A DNA stretch of 49,288 nt, from contig NZ_JBHRXK010000010.1 of NCBI RefSeq assembly GCF_042648505.1, positions 1 to 49,288 of the forward strand, read 5' to 3'. The number at the start of each line of letters is the position of its first letter. Position 1 is the stretch's first letter. This document shows, piece by piece, positions 6,786-15,382 of the stretch. The position numbers and the translations under genes were made by a program. The DNA comes from Lysobacter_L cavernae (GTDB lineage: Bacteria; Pseudomonadota; Gammaproteobacteria; Xanthomonadales; Xanthomonadaceae). The notes beneath the pieces were generated by a model, which saw only the letters and a list, made by a program, of their open reading frames with translations, had not been told where the DNA came from and searched no databases.

Positions 6786-9764
6786 ATGAATCACCGCAAT
6801 CTGCGCACCGCGATGCGCGTCGGCATGCTGCCGGCCGGTATCGCGATCGCTTTGGCGCCGGCGTTTGCCAGCGCGCAGGAAGGTGGCGACCAGGCCGCCA
6901 CCACCCTCGACCGCATCGAAGTCACCGGCTCGCGCATCCGTCAGGTTGACGTCGAAACCGCCGCGCCGGTGCTTCTGATCAGCCGCCAGGACATCGAGAA
7001 CCAGGGCTTCAACTCGGTTGCCGACATCCTGCAGAACATCACCGCCGCCGGCTCGCCGGCGATCAGCCGCACCTCGCCGCTGTCCTCGGGCGAAGAAGTC
7101 GGTGGCCAGTACATCGACCTGCGCAATCTCGGTGCCAACCGCACCCTGATCCTGGTCAACGGCAAGCGCCTGGGCATCACCAACGGCGGCATGCAGGACG
7201 TTGCTTCGATCCCGGCCGCGATGGTCGAGCGCATCGAAGTGCTGAAGGACGGCGCCTCGACCACCTACGGTTCCGACGCCATCGCCGGCGTGGTCAACAT
7301 CATCACCCGCAAGAACTTCGAAGGTGCCGAAGCCAGCGCCTACATCGGTCAGTACGACCAGGGCGACGGCACGCGTCAGGTCTACGACTTCCTGCTGGGC
7401 TTCAGCGGTGACCGTGGTTCGCTCACGGCCGGCGTCGAATACACCAAGGAAGACCCGGTTTGGGCGCGTGATCGCTGGTTCGCGATCGACCGTTACCCGA
7501 CCGGCGAGAAGACCCCGGCCCGTCCGGGCGGCCTCTCGGGCACCACGCAGTACGGTCGTTTCAGCTACGACACCGGCAATGTTAACGCCGACGGCGACCC
7601 GATCTTCGCCAACCGCACGCTGAACCGCGCTGTGGCCGGCCTCGACCCGCGCGACTTCGCCAACTACCGCAACTCCGCCGGCGACACCTCCAACCCGGCC
7701 GAGCAGTCGACGGTCTACACGGGCATCGAGCGCAAGTCGGTGTTCCTGAACGGTCACTTCGACATCACCGACTCGGTCGGCTTTGACACCGACGTGCTGT
7801 ACACGGACCGTGAGTCGTTCGCGCAGAACGCCGGTTACCCGTACCAGTCGGCGCGTTTCGGCACCCCGATGTCGGCGGACAGCTACTTCAACCCGGTCGG
7901 CAACCAGGCCGTCGCCAACGGCACCATGCCGGCCGGCGTGGCCCCGCAGGACATCGACTTCGTCCGTCGTGGCTGGGAAGTGCCGCGCCAGGTCCAGAAC
8001 AACCTGACCACGTTCCGCTTCACCGGTGCGTTCAGCGGCGCGTTCGAGATCGGCGAGAAGTTCTGGGACTGGGACGCAGGCTACCTGTACAACCAGAACA
8101 AGGGCGTCCAGATCAGCACGGGTAACCTCAACACCCAGGCCGTCGGCCTGGCGGTGGGCCCGTCGTTCCTCAACGCTGACGGCGTCGTGCAGTGCGGTAC
8201 GGCTGCCAACCCGATCCAGCTGGGCGTTGGCGGTGGCCAGTGCACGCCGTGGAACCCGCTGGTGCCGGCCGGCTACGGCGGCCAGAACACGGCCTCTGAT
8301 CCGAACGTTGCCGGGTTCCTGTACCTGCCGGGCCAGGCTCTGTCGGAAACCGAGACCACCAACTACTTCGCCAACCTGTCGGGCACCATCGCCACTCTGC
8401 CTGCCGGTGACCTCGGTGTCGCCGTGGGCGTGGAGCACCGCAAGGAAAGCGGTTCGTTCTCTCCGGACGGGCTTGCCCAGACCGGTATCTCCACCGACCT
8501 GGCCGGCGGCCCGACCGCGGGCGGCTACAGCCTGGACGAGGTCTATGCCGAGTTCCTGGTGCCGATCCTTGCGGACGTGGCCTTCGCCAAGGAGCTGAGC
8601 GTCAGCCTGGCGAGCCGCTACTCCGACTACGACACCTTCGGTGACACCACCAACAGCAAGTTCGGCTTCAAGTGGAAGCCGTTCGAGCAGTTGCTGGTGC
8701 GCGGCACCTGGGCCGAGGGCTTCCGTGCCCCGACCGTGTCGGACCTGTACGGTGGCCTGTCGCAGACGTTCGACGAGTACACCGATCCGTGCGATACCTC
8801 GTTCGGCAATGCCGCCGGTACCCCGCGCTGCCTGCAGGACGTCCCGGTCGATTTCCGTCAGCCGAACGCTTCGGGCACGGAACCGGCCCCGGGTCCGAAT
8901 GAGGCGACCAGCATCGCGTTCATGTCGGGTTCCAACCCGGAGCTGACCCCGGAAACCTCGACCTCCAAGACCCTGGGTTTTGTCTGGAGCCCGAGTTTTG
9001 CCGAGGGTCTGAACCTGTCGCTCGACTGGTACAACATCAAGATCGAGAACACCATCATCAATGACACGGTGGGCACGGCTCTGGCGGATTGCTATGTGCG
9101 TGGCATCGAGTCGCGCTGCAACGCAACCGTCGGTACCCGCTTCACCCGTGACCCGGTGACCGGTGTGGTCACGGCAGCCACCCGTACCGGCGTCAATGCC
9201 GGTTACCAGGAGGTCGAGGGCTACGACTTCGACGTCAGCTACAGCCTGGATACCGCCTACGGCAAGTTCGGCGCGGCCTGGCAGAACAGCTACGTCACCA
9301 AGAACGAGCTCAAGACCGACAACCTCGCCGAGAACCCGCCGTCGCAGCAGAACGGCTTCGGCGGCTACTTCCGCCTGCGTTCGAACCTGAACCTGAGCTG
9401 GGAGAAGGGCGACTTCGGTGCGTCGTGGGGCATGCGCTACTACTCGGGCGTGAAGGAGAACTGCTCGTTCACCGCGACTGCGGCCAACATTGCCGCCGAC
9501 CGGGTGCGTTGCACCCTGCCGAACTACTCGGCACCGGACACCGGCGGCAACATCACGCCGATGAACGAGATCGGCGCCAACACCTTCCACGACCTCCAGG
9601 TCCGCTGGAATGCCCCGTGGAATGCCACCGTGTCGGTCGGCGCGAACAACGTGTTCGACCACCAGGCCGCTCCGGAATACGACCAGCCGAACTCGGGCTA
9701 CTCGTACTACGGCGGTTACGACATCGGCCGCTTCGTGTACATGAAGTACCAGCAGCGCTTCTGA
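6786..9764 (+). CDS. TonB-dependent outer-membrane receptor
   Basis: 992 residues with a signal peptide (ends about AFASAQ), a likely TonB-box region near LDRIEVTGSRI, and a plug domain with diagnostic pieces LRNLGANRTLILVNGKRLG, VERIEVLKDGAS and YGSDAIAGVVNII. A long series of amphipathic barrel strands follows, with LVRGTWAEGFRAPTVSDLY near 640. The chain ends in phenylalanine (MKYQQRF), the usual outer-membrane insertion signal. The ribosome site GGAGAG sits six bases before the ATG. The family imports iron chelates, cobalamin, sugars or peptides using TonB energy; this subgroup (VTGSRI, LNLGANRTLILVNGKR) is abundant in Xanthomonads and often handles carbohydrates or peptides. The substrate cannot be read from sequence. 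A strong terminator follows 26 bases after the stop. Confidence 0.95.
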   Translation: MNHRNLRTAMRVGMLPAGIAIALAPAFASAQEGGDQAATTLDRIEVTGSRIRQVDVETAAPVLLISRQDIENQGFNSVADILQNITAAGSPAISRTSPLSSGEEVGGQYIDLRNLGANRTLILVNGKRLGITNGGMQDVASIPAAMVERIEVLKDGASTTYGSDAIAGVVNIITRKNFEGAEASAYIGQYDQGDGTRQVYDFLLGFSGDRGSLTAGVEYTKEDPVWARDRWFAIDRYPTGEKTPARPGGLSGTTQYGRFSYDTGNVNADGDPIFANRTLNRAVAGLDPRDFANYRNSAGDTSNPAEQSTVYTGIERKSVFLNGHFDITDSVGFDTDVLYTDRESFAQNAGYPYQSARFGTPMSADSYFNPVGNQAVANGTMPAGVAPQDIDFVRRGWEVPRQVQNNLTTFRFTGAFSGAFEIGEKFWDWDAGYLYNQNKGVQISTGNLNTQAVGLAVGPSFLNADGVVQCGTAANPIQLGVGGGQCTPWNPLVPAGYGGQNTASDPNVAGFLYLPGQALSETETTNYFANLSGTIATLPAGDLGVAVGVEHRKESGSFSPDGLAQTGISTDLAGGPTAGGYSLDEVYAEFLVPILADVAFAKELSVSLASRYSDYDTFGDTTNSKFGFKWKPFEQLLVRGTWAEGFRAPTVSDLYGGLSQTFDEYTDPCDTSFGNAAGTPRCLQDVPVDFRQPNASGTEPAPGPNEATSIAFMSGSNPELTPETSTSKTLGFVWSPSFAEGLNLSLDWYNIKIENTIINDTVGTALADCYVRGIESRCNATVGTRFTRDPVTGVVTAATRTGVNAGYQEVEGYDFDVSYSLDTAYGKFGAAWQNSYVTKNELKTDNLAENPPSQQNGFGGYFRLRSNLNLSWEKGDFGASWGMRYYSGVKENCSFTATAANIAADRVRCTLPNYSAPDTGGNITPMNEIGANTFHDLQVRWNAPWNATVSVGANNVFDHQAAPEYDQPNSGYSYYGGYDIGRFVYMKYQQRF

Positions 9765-9790
9765 TCGACTGCAAGGCAACACGCAACACC

Positions 9791-9821
9791 ACTACGGCCC
9801 CGCAAGGGGCCGTAGTTTTTT
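9791..9821 (+). terminator. Rho-independent terminator after the TonB-dependent receptor
   Basis: A perfect ten-pair stem CTACGGCCCC / GGGGCCGTAG with a GCAA loop is followed by six T on the plus strand. It is the clearest intrinsic terminator in the window and ends the receptor transcript. Confidence 0.93.
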
Positions 9822-9869
9822 GTGGCGGGCGGAATCAAGTTCCAAGTGCGCCGCGATTGGGCACGCCCC

Positions 9870-10245
9870 GGATCTTTGAGATAGTGCTCGAAGAACACTT
9901 GGCCGGTGGCTTGCCGGACCTGGGTCTAGCGTGGCCGGTTGTTCATCACCCAGGCCACGTCATTGGCGCGCAGCAAGTGCACCGACAGGTCGGTGCCCCT
10001 GAGGAAGTACTGGCGCAGCAGGCTATTGATGATCTCGCAGATACCGCGCTGCCAGGGGCTGTGCGGATCGGCGAAGTAGATGGTCAGTCCGGTGCAGTTG
10101 CTCAGTGCGATGCAGCACCATCCTTGCCTTGACGTAGTCAGTGTCTGGCGTGCAGCGTCGGGCAAGGTGCGAATGCCTGCTGGAAGTCGTCCAGCACGCC
10201 CCTTGATCTTGGGCCAGCAAGAGATAGTGACTCGGCCGCGTCAGC
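9870..10245 (-). pseudogene. Decayed IS30-family transposase, C-terminal remnant
   Basis: On the minus strand the conserved IS30 catalytic-core sequence YFADPHSPWQRG is followed by LLRQYFLRGTDLS and WVMNNRPR, then a TAG stop where the family has K of RPRKTLGF. Homology resumes after the stop as VFFEHYL. Upstream the coding frame is broken at least twice. RPSHYLLLAQ and DDFQQAF are in different frames from LPDAARQTLT, and the expected YDQGKEM segment is scrambled. The N-terminal half and both terminal inverted repeats are not recognisable. It is a dead fragment of an insertion sequence, probably an old insertion that has eroded. Confidence 0.85.
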
Positions 10246-10320
10246 GGACGGAAAGCTTTGGCTTTCAAGAGCAAGCGATCAAGGCAACGTCCCCGGATGC
10301 CTGGCTACCGCCGCGGTAAA

Positions 10321-10350
10321 GCGGAGCCCGCCTTCGCGGGAATGGCAGCC
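10321..10350. repeat. Single REP-like palindrome
   Basis: CCCGC-CTTC-GCGGG at 10327-10340, embedded in GGAGCCCGCCTTCGCGGGAA, shares its core with the inverted pair at 42905-43017. It lies in the 150-base gap between the IS30 remnant and the next gene, which otherwise shows nothing recognisable. Confidence 0.65.
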
Positions 10351-10403
10351 CAAGGCAAACGTGACGGCGAAGTGTTCACAAACAAGATCGATGGCTCCCG
10401 GCC

Positions 10404-10892
10404 TCAATCCAGCCGCTGCACCTTGGCACTCGAGTTCTGCCCCTCGACCTGCAGGTACCAGCCGCTGAACAACCCCGGCGCGATCGTGACCTTGGGGTTC
10501 TGCTGCGTCTTGCCCTTGCCGAGCGAGAGGCTACCCTCGGTGACGCGCCAGCGCTGGCCGTTCGCGAGCTCGAACACGGTGCCGTTCGACCAGCCGCTGA
10601 ACGAACCCTTCAGCGTGCTGCTGATCGGCTCCTTGCTGGCACGCTCGGGCGGCTTGCCCTTCTGCTCGTCGCGCACGGACTGCTCCACCTGCTGGGCGAC
10701 CACCGCCTGCTCCTGGCTGAGCAACTTGTTGAGCAGGGCCAGCTGCGCACTGCTGAGCGCGTCCAGGCCGGTCGCCTGCATCTGCTCGGCGCTCAGGCGC
10801 TGCTCGATGTTGACGTACGACTGCTGTGCAACGGCGACCAGCGGGGCGAGGGCGAGCAGGCTGCTCAGGGCGAGGGTCGAAAGCAAACGCAT
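10404..10892 (-). CDS. Exported protein of unknown function, paralogue of the next gene
   Basis: 162 residues from the ATG at 10892, which has a GGAG ribosome site six bases upstream. The start gives a clean signal peptide (MRLLSTLALSSLLALAPLVA, cut near VAQQ). The mature part has a helical N-terminal segment (RLSAEQMQATGLDALSSAQL, then ALLNKLL), a charged spacer, and a beta-rich C-terminal module (FELANGQRWRV, PKVTIAPG, GWYLQVEG, VQRLD). It aligns over its whole length with the upstream protein at 10954-11445 and lies 61 bases after it, so the two are probably one operon formed by duplication. It is periplasmic or secreted. I do not recognise a characterised family. Confidence 0.8.
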   Translation of the reverse strand: MRLLSTLALSSLLALAPLVAVAQQSYVNIEQRLSAEQMQATGLDALSSAQLALLNKLLSQEQAVVAQQVEQSVRDEQKGKPPERASKEPISSTLKGSFSGWSNGTVFELANGQRWRVTEGSLSLGKGKTQQNPKVTIAPGLFSGWYLQVEGQNSSAKVQRLD

Positions 10893-10953
10893 GGGAGTCT
10901 CCAGGAGCAAACGGGTTACGGCGATGCAGTGTGGTGGCCGATGACGGTGCGGA

Positions 10954-11445
10954 TCATTTGATCCGGGTGACTTCGGTGCGCGTGTTGAAGCCCTGCACCT
11001 TCATGTACCAGATGCTGCCGATGATGCTGGGGGTGATCGTGACCTGCGGATCGGTGAGGCGGGGGCCATGGAGCTTGGCCTGGTCGCGCTGTCGCCAGAT
11101 CTGGCCGTTGTCGAGGGTGTAGCTGCGGCCTTCGCCGAAGCCGCGGAACTCGCCGACGATGCGCGCCTGGATCGGTTCGTCCGAACCGAAGGTGGCGAAG
11201 CCGCGGTTCTCTTCCTCGACCTTCTTCTTGGCGGCCTGCGCGGCCTTGGTGGTCTCGACGTCGAGCTTGCCGTTGAGCCAGGCATTGAGGTTGGCCAGCT
11301 GCTGCGGGCTGAGCCGGTCCAGGCCGGCGGCCTGGAACTGCTCCGGCGTCATCTGCCGCTCGATCGCCTGCTGCTGCGCCAGCGATTGCGGGGAAGCGAA
11401 CAGCAACGCGGCGGCGATGAGCAGACTCGGCAAGATCGAACGCAT
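10954..11445 (-). CDS. Exported protein of unknown function, first of a paralogous pair
   Basis: 163 residues from the ATG at 11445, preceded by a strong GGAGGA ribosome site. It has a signal peptide (MRSILPSLLIAAALLFASPQ, cut near SLAQQQ). The shared helical motif is MTPEQFQAAGLDRLSPQQLA followed by NLNAWL; a Lys/Glu-rich spacer follows (AAKKKVEEENR). The C-terminal beta module (YTLDNGQIWRQ, DPQVTITPS, IWYMKVQG, EVTRIK) matches the paralogue residue by residue in its framework. It diverges from relA with 71 bases between the starts, so the promoters are back to back. The function is unknown; the repeated NGQ-W and VTI-P pattern suggests a small all-beta domain. Confidence 0.8.
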   Translation of the reverse strand: MRSILPSLLIAAALLFASPQSLAQQQAIERQMTPEQFQAAGLDRLSPQQLANLNAWLNGKLDVETTKAAQAAKKKVEEENRGFATFGSDEPIQARIVGEFRGFGEGRSYTLDNGQIWRQRDQAKLHGPRLTDPQVTITPSIIGSIWYMKVQGFNTRTEVTRIK

Positions 11446-11516
11446 GCGCTGTTCCTCCAGGCGGTTGACGGCTAGTGTAGACCTTCCCCTGTGTCGATCC
11501 GAACGTCCCGCGTGCC

Positions 11517-13682
11517 ATGGCAACACCGTCTTCCGAGCTGAGCGCCGTGCTGGCGCATCCGGCGACCGCGACGATCGCGGCGCCGCTGCGACGCGCGTTG
11601 CAGCAGGCCGCGGACAATCCGCAGGCCGCTGCCGATGCCCGCGATCCGGCGCCGACCGTGGCGAGCATGCTCGATGCGTTGGCCCTGCTTGGCGCCGATG
11701 GCGACACCGTGGTCGCGGCGACCCTGCACGCCTATCCGGCTTGGCAGACCGGCCTCGGTCCGGTCATCGAGCACGACTTTCCCGCGGTCGCGGCCTTGCT
11801 CGACGGCCAGCGCGCCGCGGCCCAGGTCTGGGCGCTGCATGCCGAGCGCCACGGCCAGTCCGGCAGCGAGGGGCTGCGCCGCCTGTTGCTGGCGATCGTG
11901 CGCGACCTGCGCGTGGTGCCGATCCTGCTGGCGCGCCAGCTGGCGCGCATGCGCCATGCCGAGCGCCTGCCCGAGGCCGAGCGCCGCGAACTGGCGGCGC
12001 TGACCCGCGACATCCACGCGCCGTTGGCCAACCGCCTGGGCATCTGGCAGCTGAAGTGGGAGCTGGAGGACCTGGCGTTCCGCTACCTGGAGCCGGCGAC
12101 CTACAAGCAGATCGCGCGCCTGCTCGACGAAAAGCGCGTGGACCGCGAGCGTTACATCGAGCAGGTCAAGCACACGCTGCGCGAGGCGATGGCGGCGCAG
12201 GGCGTGCAGGCCGAGATCGCCGGCCGACCCAAGCACATCTACAGCATCTGGAAGAAGATGCAGCGCAAGGACGTGCCGATCGGCGAGCTCTACGACCTGC
12301 GCGCGGTGCGGGTGCTGGTCGACGACCTGGGGGCCTGCTACGCCGCGCTCGGCGTGGTGCACGCGACCTGGGCGCCGATCCCCAGCGAGTTCGACGACTA
12401 CATCGCCCGGCCCAAGCGCAACGATTACCGCTCGCTGCACACCGCCGTGGTCGGCCCCGAGGGCAAGACCCTGGAGGTGCAGATCCGCACCCACGACATG
12501 CACCGCCAGGCCGAACTCGGCGTGGCCGCGCACTGGAAGTACAAGGAGGTCGGCAGCCACAGCGCCGACGCCGCGTTCGACCGCAAGATCGCCTGGATGC
12601 GCAAGCTGCTGGAGGCCTCGGCCGACGGTGCCCGTGACGAGGCCGCACTGGCCGGTGAATTCGACACCGAACTGGTCGAGGACCGCATCTACGTGCTGAC
12701 CCCCAAGGGCGAGGTGATCGATCTGCCGGCGGGGGCGACGCCGCTGGATTTCGCCTACCACGTGCACACCGAGGTCGGGCACCGCTGCCGCGGTGCCAAG
12801 GTTGACGGCCGCATCGTCCCGCTCGACCACAAGCTGCGCAGCGGCGACCGCGTCGAGATACTCACCGCCAAGACCGGCGAGCCGCGCCGCGACTGGCTGG
12901 TGGTGGCCAACGGCTTCCTCGCCAGCAGCCGCTCGCGCGACAAGGTGCGGGCGTGGTTCCACAAGCTCGACCGGGCGCGCAACGAGGTCGCCGGCAAGGA
13001 CCTGCTCGACAAGGAGCTGCGCCGGCTTGGCCTGCTCGGCGCCGACCTCGCGCCGGCGCGCGAGAAGTTCAACCTCGCCGTTGACGCCGACCTGTACGTG
13101 CAGGTGGCGCTGGGTGACATCGGCCCGCATCAGGTCGGTCGTGCCCTGCTCGAGCACGAACGCGCCGCGGCCGCGCCGGTGGCGCCGTCGGCGACGACCG
13201 TCACGACCGTGCCGCCACCGCGGCGCCAACCGCGCAAGACCACCGACTTCACCGTCGAAGGCGTCGGCAACCTGCTGGTGCAGCTGGCGCGTTGCTGCCA
13301 GCCGGTGCCGGGCGAGCCGATTGTCGGTTACCTCACGCGTGGCCGCGGCGTCAGCGTGCACCGGCCCGGCTGTGCGTCGTTCGAGCGTCTGGCGACGGCC
13401 CAGCCACAGCGGGTGCTGCCGGTGGAATGGGGGCGTGCGGGCAGCGGCTACGAGGTCGACGTCGAGGTGCTCGCCCTCGACCGCAAGTGGCTGCTCAAGG
13501 AAGTGACCAACGTGATCGCGCAGGGCAATGCCCATGTGCTCAGCATCCGCAGCGATGTCGAGCGCAATGGTGCGCGCGTGCGCCTGCGCTTGCGCCTGCG
13601 CGTGGCCGACTACGGCCAGCTGTCGACCCTGTTGGGCAAACTGTCGTCGCTGCCCGGGGTGGAGCACGCGCAGCGCTGTTGA
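11517..13682 (+). CDS. relA: RelA-type (p)ppGpp synthetase
   Basis: 721 residues with the RelA/SpoT order: an N-terminal hydrolase-like domain (about 40-190), the synthetase domain (about 230-350), TGS (about 385-450) and a C-terminal zinc-finger/ACT region (about 580-720). The synthetase carries RPKHIYSIWKKMQRK, YDLRAVRVLV, FDDYIARPKRNDYRSLHT and EVQIRTHDMH, all close to E. coli RelA. The hydrolase-like part lacks the HD metal-binding motif (the region reads VIEHDFPAVAALLDG with no HDxxED), so it should make but not degrade ppGpp, as in RelA rather than SpoT. The TGS and ACT regions bind the ribosome and uncharged tRNA in the family. The ATG at 11517 has no good ribosome site. The product signals amino-acid starvation. 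Confidence 0.93.
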   Translation: MATPSSELSAVLAHPATATIAAPLRRALQQAADNPQAAADARDPAPTVASMLDALALLGADGDTVVAATLHAYPAWQTGLGPVIEHDFPAVAALLDGQRAAAQVWALHAERHGQSGSEGLRRLLLAIVRDLRVVPILLARQLARMRHAERLPEAERRELAALTRDIHAPLANRLGIWQLKWELEDLAFRYLEPATYKQIARLLDEKRVDRERYIEQVKHTLREAMAAQGVQAEIAGRPKHIYSIWKKMQRKDVPIGELYDLRAVRVLVDDLGACYAALGVVHATWAPIPSEFDDYIARPKRNDYRSLHTAVVGPEGKTLEVQIRTHDMHRQAELGVAAHWKYKEVGSHSADAAFDRKIAWMRKLLEASADGARDEAALAGEFDTELVEDRIYVLTPKGEVIDLPAGATPLDFAYHVHTEVGHRCRGAKVDGRIVPLDHKLRSGDRVEILTAKTGEPRRDWLVVANGFLASSRSRDKVRAWFHKLDRARNEVAGKDLLDKELRRLGLLGADLAPAREKFNLAVDADLYVQVALGDIGPHQVGRALLEHERAAAAPVAPSATTVTTVPPPRRQPRKTTDFTVEGVGNLLVQLARCCQPVPGEPIVGYLTRGRGVSVHRPGCASFERLATAQPQRVLPVEWGRAGSGYEVDVEVLALDRKWLLKEVTNVIAQGNAHVLSIRSDVERNGARVRLRLRLRVADYGQLSTLLGKLSSLPGVEHAQRC

Positions 13683-13741
13683 GTGCCTGGCGATGAAGAT
13701 CGCTCGACATCGCCGCGCGTCAACGGCGCTATGCTTGCGCA

Positions 13742-15379
13742 GTGACTGCGCCTTGGCCGCCCAATCCGGATCGATCCACGCCGCATCCGCGCGGCGACAG
13801 GGAGCCGACGGAATCACGCAAGCGCATCGAGCCGCGCTTCGGGTCATGGAGTGAACTGCGCTTCGGCGGGGACGATCGCGCTCCAGTGTCGCGTGCGGCC
13901 GAGGGTGCACGGCGCGTGCGTCGCCGTGGTTGGGGGCTCGGGGCGCTGGCCGTCGCGATCGCGGCACTGCTGTTGCTGGTGCTGCGTCAGCCGCTGTCGG
14001 ACTGGCTGTGGCCGCAGACGCGTGCGCAGCAGTTGCGTGCCGATGCGGCGCGCGCGCTGGCACAGGGGCGGCTCAGTGCGGTCGATGGCAGTGGCGCGCG
14101 TGAACTCTACGCGGCGGCGCTGGCGCTGGATCCGGACCGCAGTGACGCGCGCGACGGACTGACGCGCGTCGGTCAGGCGGCGGTCACCCAGGCCGATCGC
14201 GCGATTGCCGCAGGCCGCTTTGATGAGGCCCATCGCCTGCTGACACTGGCACGCGAACTGGCCGTGCCGCGCAGCCAGGTCGAGACCCTCGACCGCCGTC
14301 TGCGCGAACGCGAGGCGACTGAGGCTGGGGTCGATGGCCTGCTCGCCCAAGCCGTCGCCGCGCGTGCGGCGGGCCGGCTAGACGGCGGAGACAACACGGC
14401 GTTGCCGCTGTATCAGCGCGTGCTGGCCTTGCAGCCGGACCGGACCGAGGCCCTGGAAGGCCGCGAGGACACCCTCGCCGACCTGCTGCAATTGGCGCGC
14501 CGCTCGCTGGCGCGCGGCGATCTGGCCGAAGCGGCAACCCGCATGCAGCGGGTGCAGGCGGCCGACCCCGGCCATGTTGATCTGCCGGAAGCGCTGGCGG
14601 AGCTGGCGCGCCAGGCCGAGCAGCGCCGGAACCAGGCCGATGCCGACCTGCGCCGCAATCGGTTGGCGGCGGCGCGCGAGGGCTACCGCGCCGTCATGGC
14701 GGCCACCCCCGACGACACGGCCGCGCAGCGCGGCCTGGTCCGCGTGGCCGAGGCCTATGCCGCGCGCAGCGGCCGATACGCTGGCGATTTCCGCTTCGCC
14801 GAAGCCGAGGCCGCGTTGCGCGAGGCGCGCGCGACCAGCGCCGACGCCGCGGGGATTGCCGAGGCCAAGCAACGCCTGCTGCAGGCCCGGCAAGCCCAGC
14901 AGCGTCTTGGCAGTACCGTGCCGACGGCGGAACGCAAGCGCCGCCTGCGTCTGCTGCTTGATGAAGCGGCGGCCGCGGAGGCGCGCGGTGACCTGCTCAC
15001 GCCCCCGGGCGACAGTGCATTCGACAAGCTGCGCGCGGCACAGGCGCTGGCGCCGCAGGACGCGGAGGTGAAGGCCGCCGGCGCGCGCCTGTTGCCGGCG
15101 ACCAGGCGCTGCTTCGAGCAGGAATTGCGCGGCAACCGGCTTGCGCGCGCGCGCGAATGCCTGGATGTGTGTGCGGCGCTGGAAGGCGACAGCGCCATGC
15201 TGCGTGATGCCCGACGGCGACTCGCGCAACGCTGGATCGGGGTCGGCGACGAGCGCCTGGGCGCCGGCGAATTGCAGGCGGCGCAGACCGCGCTGCAGGC
15301 GGCACGCGAGCTCGATCCCGACGCCAGCGGTCTCGACGAATTCGCCGGTCGGCTGCGCGCCGCCGCGGCCGCCAACTGA
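13742..15379 (+). CDS. Membrane-anchored TPR-like repeat protein
   Basis: 545 residues with a GTG start. A basic, proline-containing cytosolic N-terminus is followed by one membrane helix at about 66-82 (GALAVAIAALLLLVL). The rest is an Ala/Arg/Leu-rich helical solenoid made of degenerate tetratricopeptide-like units: LYAAALALDPDRSDAR, ADRAIAAGRFDEAHRLL, LYQRVLALQPDRTEAL, RSLARGDLAEAATRMQ and TALQAARELDPDASG. The solenoid would sit in the periplasm. No catalytic domain was seen; the family is a scaffold type and the partner is unknown. The gene follows relA by 59 bases and ends three bases from the convergent glycosyltransferase. Confidence 0.75.
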   Translation: MTAPWPPNPDRSTPHPRGDREPTESRKRIEPRFGSWSELRFGGDDRAPVSRAAEGARRVRRRGWGLGALAVAIAALLLLVLRQPLSDWLWPQTRAQQLRADAARALAQGRLSAVDGSGARELYAAALALDPDRSDARDGLTRVGQAAVTQADRAIAAGRFDEAHRLLTLARELAVPRSQVETLDRRLREREATEAGVDGLLAQAVAARAAGRLDGGDNTALPLYQRVLALQPDRTEALEGREDTLADLLQLARRSLARGDLAEAATRMQRVQAADPGHVDLPEALAELARQAEQRRNQADADLRRNRLAAAREGYRAVMAATPDDTAAQRGLVRVAEAYAARSGRYAGDFRFAEAEAALREARATSADAAGIAEAKQRLLQARQAQQRLGSTVPTAERKRRLRLLLDEAAAAEARGDLLTPPGDSAFDKLRAAQALAPQDAEVKAAGARLLPATRRCFEQELRGNRLARARECLDVCAALEGDSAMLRDARRRLAQRWIGVGDERLGAGELQAAQTALQAARELDPDASGLDEFAGRLRAAAAAN

Positions 15380-15382
15380 GGC

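Noticed and set aside
6723..9782. A 1019-codon minus-strand frame opposite the TonB-dependent receptor
   Set aside because: It is a mirror of the GC-rich receptor gene, with Val/Arg/Gly-rich nonsense and no domain; the plus strand has plug, barrel and terminal Phe.
11517..13682. A bifunctional Rel/SpoT enzyme
   Set aside because: The HD metal-binding motif needed for hydrolysis is missing and the synthetase and C-terminal parts match RelA.
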